Assembly (NCBI GenBank): GCA_030145595.1
Contig: JAQYVG010000063.1
Span: forward strand, 1 to 14,092
Reading direction: 5' to 3'
From: Desulfobacterales bacterium
GTDB taxonomy: Bacteria; Desulfobacterota; Desulfobacteria; Desulfobacterales; UBA11574
Length of the DNA stretch: 14,092 nt
The notes under the pieces were generated by a model. It did not search any database. It was not told the origin of the DNA and saw only the letters and a program-made list of their open reading frames with translations. A program made the position numbers and the translations under genes. Of the stretch, positions 1 to 6,761 are shown in pieces (positions within the stretch are counted from its first letter, which is position 1; each line of letters starts with the position of its first letter).

Positions 1-622
1 GCAGGCCTTTTAAAAGGTTGATGATCTGAGCCTGGATAGAGACATCCAGGGCTGAGACGGGCTCATCGCATATTACCAGCAAAGGTTCCACGCTCAGGGC
101 GCGGGCGATGCCGATACGCTGGCGCTGGCCCCCGCTGAATTCATGGGGATACCGGTCAGCGCTCTCGGGAGACATGCCAACCATTTGCAGGAGTTTCTCA
201 AGGCGCTCTTTGCGTATGTGGGCGTTTTTAATCCCCAGAATCCGAAGTCCCTCCTCAATAGACAGACCAACGGTCATGCGGGGATTCAAAGACCCGTACG
301 GGTCCTGGAAAACGATCTGCATATCCTTGCGGTAGCGCTTCATATCCTTTTCGGCCAAGTTGCTGATATCAGTTCCCCGGAAGACTATTTTGCCTGCATC
401 AGACTCTAAAAGTTTCAGGATGAGTCGCGCGACCGTTGTTTTTCCGCAGCCGCTCTCGCCCACCAGGCCCAGGGTCTTGCCCTCCTGGATTTCAAAACTG
501 ACTCCATCAACGGCTTTGTTCCATCCGGCAATTTTCTGGAAAAAACCTCGGCGTACGGGAAAGTGTTTTTTCAGTCCTTCAACACGCAGGATGATGTTAT
601 TATTTTTATTTTCTGATGCCAT
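1..622 (-). CDS. dppF: Oligopeptide/dipeptide ABC transporter ATP-binding protein, F subunit (partial, C-terminus beyond window)
   Basis: This is the second nucleotide-binding subunit of a peptide importer. It hydrolyses ATP in the cytoplasm to drive transport through the two permeases encoded upstream. Reading the minus strand from the ATG at 622 gives 207 residues with no stop before the window edge. Motifs are in the expected order: Walker A GESGCGKT at residues 55-62, the Q-loop region VFQDPYGSLNP near 104-114, the ABC signature FSGGQRQR at 162-169, and Walker B LLVICDEP at 181-188. About 110-130 residues, including the H-loop and the oligo_HPY C-terminal region, should lie beyond position 1. 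The text RGFFQKIAGWNKAVDG near residue 25-40 matches F-type rather than D-type subunits. No good Shine-Dalgarno sequence precedes the start. It is the last visible gene of the operon, 285 nt from dppD, with repeats between. F versus OppF naming is uncertain because substrate cannot be read from sequence. Confidence 0.93.
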   Translation of the reverse strand, partial: MASENKNNNIILRVEGLKKHFPVRRGFFQKIAGWNKAVDGVSFEIQEGKTLGLVGESGCGKTTVARLILKLLESDAGKIVFRGTDISNLAEKDMKRYRKDMQIVFQDPYGSLNPRMTVGLSIEEGLRILGIKNAHIRKERLEKLLQMVGMSPESADRYPHEFSGGQRQRIGIARALSVEPLLVICDEPVSALDVSIQAQIINLLKGL

Positions 623-683
623 ATGTTCCAATTTGGTTTTTCAATATAAATCTCAAACAGCCAGATCTTTGTATGCGTTAAGA

Positions 684-784
684 GGTTCAGGGTTCAGAGG
701 TTCAGGGTTCAGGGTTAAGAGGTTAAGAGGTTTCCGCCTTCGCCGGGCTACGGCGGGACAGGCAGGGTTCAGAGGTTCAGGGTT
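684..784. repeat. Degenerate heptamer tandem array, word GGTTCAG
   Basis: Copies of GGTTCAG or a near variant start at 684, 691, 699, 706, 713 (GGTTAAG), 721 (GGTTAAG), 729 (GGTTTCC), 766 and 774. The period is 7 bp with an occasional 1-bp slip to 8. A GC-rich hairpin segment interrupts the array at about 734-764. The array lies wholly in the dppD-dppF spacer and shows no coding character. Confidence 0.85.
734..756. repeat. GC-rich hairpin inside the GGTTCAG array
   Basis: CCGCC at 734-738 can pair with GGCGG at 752-756 around a 13-nt loop. The block interrupts the heptamer array and its GC content is far above the surrounding spacer, which suggests a separate small palindromic insertion. 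No T-tract follows, so it is not an evident terminator. Confidence 0.5.
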
Positions 785-805
785 GCTTTTTTAAAATCTT
801 TACGA

Positions 806-834
806 ACTAACCCCGAACTTTGAACCTATGAACC
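806..834. repeat. Inverted heptamer array facing the GGTTCAG array
   Basis: On the plus strand the heptamers are ACTAACC (806-812), CCGAACT (813-819), TTGAACC (820-826) and ATGAACC (828-834). Their complements are GGTTAGT, AGTTCGG, GGTTCAA and GGTTCAT, variants of the word used at 684-784. The two arrays are therefore in opposite orientation about 20 bp apart and could form an imperfect fold-back in the dppD-dppF messenger. Confidence 0.7.
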
Positions 835-907
835 CCGGAACGGTTATATTTTTTTTGCATTTCATCACCAGTGGGCTTCACCAATTTATAGAGAATATAC
901 GTTTGCA

Positions 908-1891
908 TTAATCTTTATTTTCAAAAAGTACGGGACAGCGGGCTAAATGACCATCACCATAATTACACATTTCTGGAAATTCTTCCCGGCACACAGGTTC
1001 GGTATAAGGGCAACGGGGATGAAACGAGCAGCCCTGCGGCTTGAAGGCCGGGTTGGGCACTGCCCCGGGGATGCTGTAAAGCTTTTTCCCCCGTTTTAAG
1101 CGGCTGGGCAGCGATGCCAGCAGCCCCTGAGTATAAGGGTGACAGGCATGTCGAAAAATCTGAGCGGTGTTCCCCTGTTCCACAATGGCACCGGCATACA
1201 TGACGTAGACCCGATCGGCGATGTTGGCCACGACACCAAGATCATGGGTGATATATAAGAGCGACATGGAGTGTTTTTTCTGAACAGACTTAAAGAGCTG
1301 CAAAATCTGAGCCTGCACGGTTACATCAAGGGCGGTGGTGGGTTCATCGGCGATAATTAGCCGGGGCGCACATGCCAGGGCCATGGCGATCATTACCCGC
1401 TGTCGCTGGCCGCCGCTGAGCTGATGGGGATAATCCTTGAGCCGCTGTTCGGGGAAAGGAAGACCTACATTTCTCAGCAGTTGAACACAGCGCTGGTGCA
1501 GCGCTTCGGTGCCGATGTTTTTGTGAATGCTGACGGCTTCGCTGATCTGGTCGCCGATGGTAAAGACAGGATTCAAAGAGGTCAGAGGTTCCTGGAAGAC
1601 CATGGCAATGTGATTGCCGCGAATCTTGCGCATGCTTTCCTCGTCCAGCTTAAGGAGACTTTGACCGTCGAACATGATCCTGCCGCCGGCAATTTCGGCG
1701 GGCGGTGCTGCATTGAGCCCTAATATGCTCAAGGCCGAGACGGTCTTTCCACAACCGGACTCTCCAACGATACAGACTGTTTCCTCAGGCCGGACCTCGA
1801 AACTTACACCGTCCACAGCCCGGGCGATCCTGTCGCCGGCCGGGAAGTACACTTTTAAATCTTCTACGGAAAGCAGGGTGTCATTAGTCAT
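908..1891 (-). CDS. dppD: Oligopeptide/dipeptide ABC transporter ATP-binding protein, D subunit
   Basis: This is the first ATPase of the peptide importer and works as a heterodimer with the F subunit on the cytoplasmic face of the permeases. The 327 residues fit the family length. Walker A GESGCGKT is at 43-50, the Q-loop FQEPLTSLNP at 99-108, signature LSGGQRQR at 158-165, Walker B RLIIADEP at 177-184 and the H-loop His at 216. The C-terminal oligo_HPY region has five cysteines (288, 294, 301, 309, 319). In some D-type subunits cysteines here bind an iron-sulphur cluster, which is possible but unproven here. The ATG at 1891 is the only in-frame start consistent with family N-termini: the ATG 21 nt further upstream runs into a stop after four codons. 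That start lies inside a heptamer array, and no Shine-Dalgarno sequence is visible. The 163-nt gap to dppC is filled by repeats. Confidence 0.95.
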   Translation of the reverse strand: MTNDTLLSVEDLKVYFPAGDRIARAVDGVSFEVRPEETVCIVGESGCGKTVSALSILGLNAAPPAEIAGGRIMFDGQSLLKLDEESMRKIRGNHIAMVFQEPLTSLNPVFTIGDQISEAVSIHKNIGTEALHQRCVQLLRNVGLPFPEQRLKDYPHQLSGGQRQRVMIAMALACAPRLIIADEPTTALDVTVQAQILQLFKSVQKKHSMSLLYITHDLGVVANIADRVYVMYAGAIVEQGNTAQIFRHACHPYTQGLLASLPSRLKRGKKLYSIPGAVPNPAFKPQGCSFHPRCPYTEPVCREEFPEMCNYGDGHLARCPVLFENKD

Positions 1892-1914
1892 TGGTCATTA
1901 GTCACTTGTCATAT
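1880..1914. repeat. Heptamer tandem array GTCATTA overlapping the dppD start codon
   Basis: Five consecutive 7-bp units are present: GTCATTA (1880), GTCATTG (1887), GTCATTA (1894), GTCACTT (1901) and GTCATAT (1908). The period is exact. Each intact unit supplies a CAT, that is an ATG on the minus strand, each in a different frame because 7 is not a multiple of 3. The dppD start codon at 1889-1891 is one of them. Confidence 0.9.
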
Positions 1915-1920
1915 AAAAAA

Positions 1921-1968
1921 GGAGCGCTATGCTTGAGGAGCGCTGCGCTTTAGGATCGCTTCGCTTAA
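1921..1968. repeat. Three tandem 16-bp units, left arm of a fold-back
   Basis: Three 16-bp units lie at 1921-1936 (GGAGCGCTATGCTTGA), 1937-1952 (GGAGCGCTGCGCTTTA) and 1953-1968 (GGATCGCTTCGCTTAA). They are related by substitutions only. The segment 1931-1942 pairs with 2012-2023 at 11 of 12 positions, and 1965-1972 pairs with 1993-2000 at 7 of 8. Confidence 0.8.
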
Positions 1969-2011
1969 GGGGAAAAAGTCTTTTTATCAATACCCCTCAA
2001 GGCCGCCAGGC

Positions 2012-2055
2012 CGCTCCTCAAACGAAGTGCTCATCAAACGGAGTGCTCATCAAAC
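2012..2055. repeat. Tandem 16-bp units, right arm of the same fold-back, abutting the dppC stop
   Basis: About 2.75 units of 16 bp are present in the opposite orientation to 1921-1968: CGCTCCTCAAACGAAG at 2012-2027, TGCTCATCAAACGGAG at 2028-2043, and a partial TGCTCATCAAAC at 2044-2055. The array runs directly into the dppC stop codon (2055-2057). In the dppC-dppD messenger the two arms could make a long imperfect hairpin. Confidence 0.8.
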
Positions 2056-3227
2056 TATCCTCTTTCTCTGAGCTTTGGATTTAGTACATCCCTGAGTCCT
2101 TCCCCGAAGAGGTTGAAAGAGAGGACAACAACCAAAATGGCGATGCCCGGTATGAAGGTCAGCCAGGGTGCATCAAAAATGAAATTTTTACCGTTTGAAA
2201 GGATATTGCCCCAGGTGGCGTGGGGCGGCGGCACCCCAAAACCCAAGAAGCTCAAGCCGGCTTCCGTCAAAATGGCCGAAGCAATCCCGATGGTGGCAGA
2301 GACCAGCACCGGCGCGATGGCATTGGGCATAATATGACGAAAAATAATTCTGAAGTTGCTGACGCCGAGAGCTCGCACAGCAGCTACGAAATCCTGTTCT
2401 CTCAACGAGAGAAACTCCGCGCGCACAAACCGTGTGGTGCCCATCCAGCTTGTCAGTCCGATAACAATCATAATGTTGTAGATACTCGCAGGGAGCAGGG
2501 CAACCACCGTTAGGATCAAAAAGAAACTGGGAAAGCACAGCATGATATCCACGATTCGCATGATTAGGGTGTCAACGGAAATCGTATTGATAAGCATAAG
2601 ACTTGCCCATTTTGGCCGACGTCCATACATGGTCCTTTTTTTTGCAAGACGATGATAAAAGATGTGTGCAAAAGCAAGCAGCAAAAGCATTGCACCAAAA
2701 AGGATGAAATCAGCAACGATAAAAACGATGCCCGCGACAAAAAGACCCGTCAAAAGCAAATGTTCAACCCGGATGTTATGTTGTCCAAAGTAGCCTGCGA
2801 TGCCTCCCATGAAGATGCCGATGAGCACGGATATTCCGACGGCCACAAATCCGACCGTCAGGGAAACCCAGGCACCCTGGAGCATTCTGGCAAAAACATC
2901 ACGTCCCAGATCATCGGTTCCCATTAGATAGATGCCCAGCGTGGGGACTTCTTCAGGCTGCAAAGAATCAAGGTGCGGTTCAGCCAAAGGCGGACGCAAC
3001 TTTTCCTGAAGGCGTATCAGGGCGGGATCGAATAGCGGGTCTGTACCCGAAGTCACAATAAGGCCGACGAGGGCACTCAAGAAAAAAAGGATAAAAATAA
3101 ACAGCCCCACAATGGCCAAGCGGTTTTGCCTGAACAAAAGCCAGAATTCCTCCCATCTGGTCCGTTGCGGGGCCAGGGGCTGGTCGAATTGAAAACTATG
3201 GTTAAGTTCTTTTGCTGCCGTACTCAT
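2055..3227 (-). CDS. dppC: Oligopeptide/dipeptide ABC transporter permease, C subunit, with extra membrane segments
   Basis: This inner-membrane permease pairs with permease B to form the peptide channel. The N-terminal OppC-like segment (WEEFWLLFRQNRLAIVGLF, near 26-44), the GTDDLGRDVFARML motif (about 104-117) and the EAA loop contacting the ATPases (about 270-303, with ALGVSNFRIIFRHIMPN) are all clear. Numbers count from a GTG three bases upstream. I prefer the ATG at 3227-3225, which shares its A with the dppB stop; the GTG at 3230 is the alternative. The protein is about 390 residues against roughly 280-320 usual. The excess is an insertion at about 150-218, between GGIAGYFG and the normally adjacent VDTLIMRIVDIM, holding two further hydrophobic helices (about 157-175 and 177-191) and a basic stretch (HRLAKKRTMYGRRPK). 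Function of the insertion is unknown. Confidence 0.93.
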   Translation of the reverse strand: MSTAAKELNHSFQFDQPLAPQRTRWEEFWLLFRQNRLAIVGLFIFILFFLSALVGLIVTSGTDPLFDPALIRLQEKLRPPLAEPHLDSLQPEEVPTLGIYLMGTDDLGRDVFARMLQGAWVSLTVGFVAVGISVLIGIFMGGIAGYFGQHNIRVEHLLLTGLFVAGIVFIVADFILFGAMLLLLAFAHIFYHRLAKKRTMYGRRPKWASLMLINTISVDTLIMRIVDIMLCFPSFFLILTVVALLPASIYNIMIVIGLTSWMGTTRFVRAEFLSLREQDFVAAVRALGVSNFRIIFRHIMPNAIAPVLVSATIGIASAILTEAGLSFLGFGVPPPHATWGNILSNGKNFIFDAPWLTFIPGIAILVVVLSFNLFGEGLRDVLNPKLRERG

Positions 3228-4186
3228 CACAGGCGTATCCTCGGGTCTACAACAAGATAAAGAAGGTCCGAAATAAAAGTGCCGGCCAGTACCAGGACGG
3301 CTGAAACAAAGTTGACCGTAAGAATAACGGGGTAATCTCTGGCCAGAATAGCCTCATAGGCCATGCGTCCCATACCGGGCCAGGAGAAGATGGATTCTAT
3401 AATAACGGAGCCTCCGATCAATCCCGGTAAAATCAGGCCGAACATGGTGACAAAGGGTAAAAGGGCGTTGCGCAGGGCATGCTTGTAGTGGACCTGCTCC
3501 GGCGAGAGACCCTTGGCCTTGGCTGTACGAACATAGTCCTGGCTTTGAACTTCAAGCATCTGGCTGCGAACGTACCTGGAGAGAATCGCAATGCCGGCGG
3601 TGGCACCCAGAACAGAGGGAAGCAGCAGGTGCCAGATCCTGTCCATAAATAGAAAAGGCGCGGACATAGCCCCGATTCCAAAAGTTTTCATGCCGATAAC
3701 CGGCACATGCAAGCCGGTTACAACGATAATAATCAAGATATAAGCAAAAAAGAAGCCGGGGATAGAAATCAGAAGATAAGATAAAAATGTGGCGCTGCGG
3801 TCATAAAATCCACCTCTGAAAATGGCTGATCGGATTCCGATAGGAAAAGAGAGAGTCCAGGTGATAATCGTTCCCACAAAAAATAGGGGCAGACTGTTCA
3901 GGAACCTTTCCCAGATTTTTTTCAAAACCGACTGATTGTCCTTCCAGGAGACGGTTTTGCCGGTGAAAAGGTCTTGGTAAAAGTAGATGTATTGGACGTG
4001 CAGGGGCTTGTCCAGGTGAAATTCTTTTTGAAACCGTTCAACCATCTCGGGAGTGAACTTGGGATTGAGGGGATCGACCTGGCTGGGCTCGCCTGGTGCA
4101 AGGTGAATGATCAAAAAGGATACGATGGAGACAAAAAAGAGAGTGATGGTTTTCTGAACAATACTGCGACCGATAAATGATATCAT
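3227..4186 (-). CDS. dppB: Oligopeptide/dipeptide ABC transporter permease, B subunit
   Basis: This integral membrane permease forms the translocation path with the C subunit. The 319 residues match the family length. The N-terminal helix (about 12-30) and the following LAPGEP are typical of DppB/OppB, as are the later helices around 98-118, 132-158, 184-204, 240-265 and 285-312. The cytoplasmic EAA loop is at about 205-243 (QDYVRTAKAKGLSPEQV then HALRNALLP). The C-terminal VDPRIRL is a family hallmark. AAGGA lies 6 nt before the ATG, inside the last codons of the binding-protein gene, whose stop is 3 nt upstream, so translation is probably coupled. Its stop overlaps the dppC start by one base. 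Confidence 0.95.
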   Translation of the reverse strand: MISFIGRSIVQKTITLFFVSIVSFLIIHLAPGEPSQVDPLNPKFTPEMVERFQKEFHLDKPLHVQYIYFYQDLFTGKTVSWKDNQSVLKKIWERFLNSLPLFFVGTIITWTLSFPIGIRSAIFRGGFYDRSATFLSYLLISIPGFFFAYILIIIVVTGLHVPVIGMKTFGIGAMSAPFLFMDRIWHLLLPSVLGATAGIAILSRYVRSQMLEVQSQDYVRTAKAKGLSPEQVHYKHALRNALLPFVTMFGLILPGLIGGSVIIESIFSWPGMGRMAYEAILARDYPVILTVNFVSAVLVLAGTFISDLLYLVVDPRIRL

Positions 4187-4189
4187 TGT

Positions 4190-6325
4190 CTATCCTTCAT
4201 CCAGCATTTGGGGTACTGTCGGAAGTTTTATCCATTTATTAAAGTGGAAGCTGTAGTTTCCGGTCTTGGTCGGTTTGATTTTCTCATAACGTACATCGCC
4301 GGTTGTATCGACTGTTTTTAAGACGATGCGCCTGTCCAAAATCGCCGTCCATTTGCCCACATACAAAAACGTGTAAGGCTGCTCACGAGCGATGATTTTA
4401 TGAAGTTTGCGGCAGTATTCGACCTGGCGATCGTGGTCATATTCTTGCCGGATTTTGATGATGAGATTGTCGGCTTCCAGGTTTTTGAAGCCTACAAAAT
4501 TCAGCTGATATGGATTGGTCTGGCTCGAATGCCATATCTGGTACAAATCAGGGTCAATACCCATCTGCCATCCTAAGATAAGGGCGTCAAAATCTGCCTT
4601 GTTCACCCGTTCCTGGATAAATACGGACCATTCTAAAAGATCGGTGCGGACATCAATGCCGATCTGTTTCCAGGCATCCTGAGCGATGGCCAGTATGGCA
4701 TTGCGCAAGTCATTACCGTGGTTGGTAATGAGTGTAAATTGTAATTTTTGACCGTCTTTCTCCAACCATCCATCTTTGTTGCGTTCCCAACCAGCCTCTT
4801 TTAATAGCTTTAATGCCCCTTTAGGGTCATAAGGGATTGGTTCAATATTGTGGTTATAAAAATCGGTTTGTTTGACAAAAGGGCCGGTGATCATTTCTCC
4901 CTGACCGTACAGCACGTATCGGATGATTTTGTCAGTATTTATGGCCATCCCCAAAGCCTTTCTTACACGGTGATCATCAAAGGGTTTTCGCCGCATATTA
5001 TAACCAATGTAAGTGTAGCCAAAAGATAGACCTGTAAAATGTTGAAACCTGAGATCTTTTTCCAGGCGGTTTACCTGGTGCGGTTGAACACCGTAGGTGT
5101 CGATGGTACCAGCATAAAACTCCATTTCCTGGGTCAACGGATCCGGTATGACTCTAAAGATATACTGCTTATAATTTGGCGGCTCCTCCCAGTAGTCGTC
5201 AAAGCGATCCATGGTGATGTATTGATCTGATTTCCAGATGCGGAACTTATAGGGTCCGCATCCGACCGGCTGCCGGTTAAAAGCACTCTGACGCATGGAA
5301 AAAGTCTGGGGGTCTTTACCAAGACCGAGGGCTTCTTTTTTGAGAGCCCGGGAGTTGAGCAGATGCTCGGGAAGGATTCCCATGCTCCAGGTCCCGATGG
5401 CAGGAGAGTAGAGTCGCTTGTAAACGATTCTGACAGTCAGCGGATCAACTACTTCTACAGCCTTGACCGGCTCGTAATCGGCTATGCGCGGTGAAAGATT
5501 CTTGGGATTCATAATCGATTCAAAGGTAAACTTGACATCATAGGCATCAAACAGATGTCCGTCATGAAATTTGACCCCGGGTCTTAGGTGAAACTGCAGA
5601 ATCGGATTATGCTCAATGGCCGGCAAAAGCTCACGGACATATGCAGTCCGCCTTTCTTTTGAAAGCAAATGATCGGCACTTAGAAAATTTTCACCGTGAA
5701 ATGATGCAAAGTAGTCCCTTCCCAGAAGGCGTGTAAGGTTTTGAAAAAGATCCTGATCGACACGGTCTACAACCAGCTTGATCCTGGCGGGTGCAGTCAC
5801 GCTGACATTCACATTCATTTTCTTGTCTTTGGCAGTAGGAGCTTCTTTTTGCCTAGTCACAACGAATTTGTGGGGAGGAATGAAAGAAATGCTGCTGATA
5901 TGGTCTAAAGATTCTTTCAAAGCCGCTGGCGTTAGGCTTTCATTTTTCTTTGCGTCCTTAAGAAAAGCCACCAATTCTTTTGGGCCTGCTATTTTGAGTC
6001 CGGGGATACGGGCGGATTCGTTGACGTAAAAATAAGCCTCTTCATAGACTTTCCAGGAAGTAGCCAGACGTCCCCTGAAGCGCAATTGCTCATCACGATC
6101 AATAAGCCCTTCAAAGACCATGTCGTTGATAGAGCTGCTGGGCGAGTCCGCTGATAAAATGGGGTTCAAAATACTGGCGTCACCGATGGACCCCGTAATA
6201 TACTCTTGGAGTCGCTCAGGATTTCCGCGTGTCTGTTGCTCGTAGGTGGGAACCCAGAAGTAGGATTGCAGCAAGACCAGGATTAGAAGTATGGGCGCTA
6301 GGATGAGGACTCGTCTGGTAGTCAT
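4190..6325 (-). CDS. Peptide ABC transporter substrate-binding protein (SBP family 5), enlarged
   Basis: This is the extracytoplasmic receptor that captures peptides or related solutes and delivers them to the permeases. Family 5 features include LNPILSADSPSSSINDMVFEGL near 53-74, the segment FHLRPGVKFHDG at about 245-256 followed by AYDVKFTFE, VGCGPYKF near mid-protein, and a C-terminal domain with YIGYNMRRKPFDDHRVRKAL. The N-terminus is a hydrophobic segment (about 5-25) after TTRR with no lipobox cysteine, so it is a Sec signal or an uncleaved membrane anchor. At 711 residues it is well above the usual 500-600. The extra length is mostly at about 95-241, where family members normally go directly from the SWKV segment to the FHLRPGV strand. 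It is first in the operon. No Shine-Dalgarno sequence precedes the ATG; a heptamer array ends 15 nt upstream. The substrate cannot be assigned. Confidence 0.92.
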   Translation of the reverse strand: MTTRRVLILAPILLILVLLQSYFWVPTYEQQTRGNPERLQEYITGSIGDASILNPILSADSPSSSINDMVFEGLIDRDEQLRFRGRLATSWKVYEEAYFYVNESARIPGLKIAGPKELVAFLKDAKKNESLTPAALKESLDHISSISFIPPHKFVVTRQKEAPTAKDKKMNVNVSVTAPARIKLVVDRVDQDLFQNLTRLLGRDYFASFHGENFLSADHLLSKERRTAYVRELLPAIEHNPILQFHLRPGVKFHDGHLFDAYDVKFTFESIMNPKNLSPRIADYEPVKAVEVVDPLTVRIVYKRLYSPAIGTWSMGILPEHLLNSRALKKEALGLGKDPQTFSMRQSAFNRQPVGCGPYKFRIWKSDQYITMDRFDDYWEEPPNYKQYIFRVIPDPLTQEMEFYAGTIDTYGVQPHQVNRLEKDLRFQHFTGLSFGYTYIGYNMRRKPFDDHRVRKALGMAINTDKIIRYVLYGQGEMITGPFVKQTDFYNHNIEPIPYDPKGALKLLKEAGWERNKDGWLEKDGQKLQFTLITNHGNDLRNAILAIAQDAWKQIGIDVRTDLLEWSVFIQERVNKADFDALILGWQMGIDPDLYQIWHSSQTNPYQLNFVGFKNLEADNLIIKIRQEYDHDRQVEYCRKLHKIIAREQPYTFLYVGKWTAILDRRIVLKTVDTTGDVRYEKIKPTKTGNYSFHFNKWIKLPTVPQMLDEG

Positions 6326-6340
6326 ATTTAATTGCGAACG

Positions 6341-6368
6341 TTTTAAGTTTTAGGTTTTAAGTCTTAAG
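6341..6368. repeat. Heptamer tandem array TTTTAAG upstream of the binding-protein gene
   Basis: Four exact 7-bp units are present: TTTTAAG (6341), TTTTAGG (6348), TTTTAAG (6355) and TCTTAAG (6362). Including the preceding CG and following T, positions 6339-6369 match the reverse complement of 8970-9000 at 30 of 31 positions. It ends 15 nt from the start codon of the substrate-binding protein. Confidence 0.92.
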
Positions 6369-6401
6369 TATTTGCAAATAATTGTAAAATAACAGCTGCC
6401 A

Positions 6402-6430
6402 TCTATATCTCTGCAATAAGCAAGATGTAA
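6402..6430 (-). promoter_or_regulatory. Candidate sigma-70-type promoter for the transporter operon
   Basis: On the minus strand TTACAT (6430-6425) and TATAGA (6407-6402) are separated by 17 nt. The -35 match is weak and the -10 match is moderate. A start near 6395 would give a leader of about 70 nt that contains the TTTTAAG array. It is a pattern match only. Confidence 0.3.
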
Positions 6431-6453
6431 TCCCAATTGAGCGAAACGCTCGA

Positions 6454-6481
6454 TGTCCGTTGTTCGTTGTGTGTTGTCCGT
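6454..6481. repeat. Heptamer tandem array TGTCCGT
   Basis: Four exact 7-bp units are present: TGTCCGT (6454), TGTTCGT (6461), TGTGTGT (6468) and TGTCCGT (6475). The array is directly preceded by the small hairpin GAGCG-AAA-CGCTC (6439-6451). Confidence 0.88.
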
Positions 6482-6563
6482 AGCAAAAAAGGAATTAAAT
6501 CCTTGATTCAGAAATCTTCGGCCAAAGCGTCATCATAACGCCGGATAAATCAAGTTAAATTTA

Positions 6564-6591
6564 CAACTGGCAACGGACAACAAGCAACTGA
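6564..6591. repeat. Inverted heptamer array CAACGGA, partner of 6454-6481
   Basis: Four exact 7-bp units are present: CAACTGG (6564), CAACGGA (6571), CAACAAG (6578) and CAACTGA (6585). CAACGGA is the complement of TCCGTTG, the phase-shifted word of the 6454-6481 array, so the two arrays face each other across 82 bp and could fold back. Confidence 0.82.
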
Positions 6592-6594
6592 CAT

Positions 6595-6612
6595 ATTGAG
6601 TTTTAACTCAAT
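6595..6612. promoter_or_regulatory. 18-bp near-perfect palindrome, possible operator
   Basis: ATTGAGTT at 6595-6602 and AACTCAAT at 6605-6612 are exact complements around a 2-bp centre. The size and symmetry fit a binding site for a dimeric regulator upstream of the transporter operon. No cognate regulator is encoded in the window, and a simple hairpin is equally possible. Confidence 0.35.
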
Positions 6613-6701
6613 CAGCTGCTAAGTAAATGTTATTAAAGGATAAACAGCGTAAGATATAAACATAAGAAATTAGCGGGAATGAGTCAAGGAAAAAGCGCTT
6701 C

Positions 6702-6742
6702 AAAAAAAAGCGGGCTACATTTTAACTGTAACCCGCTTTTTT
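6702..6742 (-). terminator. Strong intrinsic terminator of the H1-like membrane protein gene
   Basis: On the minus strand an A-tract leads into a 10-bp stem (6736-6727 with 6719-6710, one G-T pair), a 7-nt loop, and a run of eight T (6709-6702). It starts 19 nt after the stop codon at 6762. The flanking A and T tracts make it symmetrical, so it could also stop transcription entering from the other side. Confidence 0.9.
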
Positions 6743-6761
6743 ACAATTTATTTACAGAAAC

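Larger units (their letters stand above)
6326..6701. other. Repeat-rich spacer upstream of the peptide-transporter operon
   Basis: This is the leader and promoter region of the minus-strand transporter operon. No convincing gene is present. It holds a TTTTAAG heptamer array (6341-6368), a candidate promoter (6402-6430), a small hairpin GAGCG-AAA-CGCTC (6439-6451), a TGTCCGT heptamer array (6454-6481), a short inverted repeat AAGGA/TCCTT (6489-6504), the inverted partner array (6564-6591) and an 18-bp near-perfect palindrome (6595-6612). The stretch 6613-6701 shows nothing I can identify. Confidence 0.7.

Noticed and set aside
360..794. A 144-codon plus-strand frame with Gly-Phe-Arg repeats at its end
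   Set aside because: It lies antisense to dppF and then runs through the GGTTCAG array; the repeated residues are simply a translation of the heptamers.
684..834. CRISPR array
   Set aside because: The repeats are 7 bp, directly adjacent and degenerate, with no unique spacers of constant length and no cas genes nearby.
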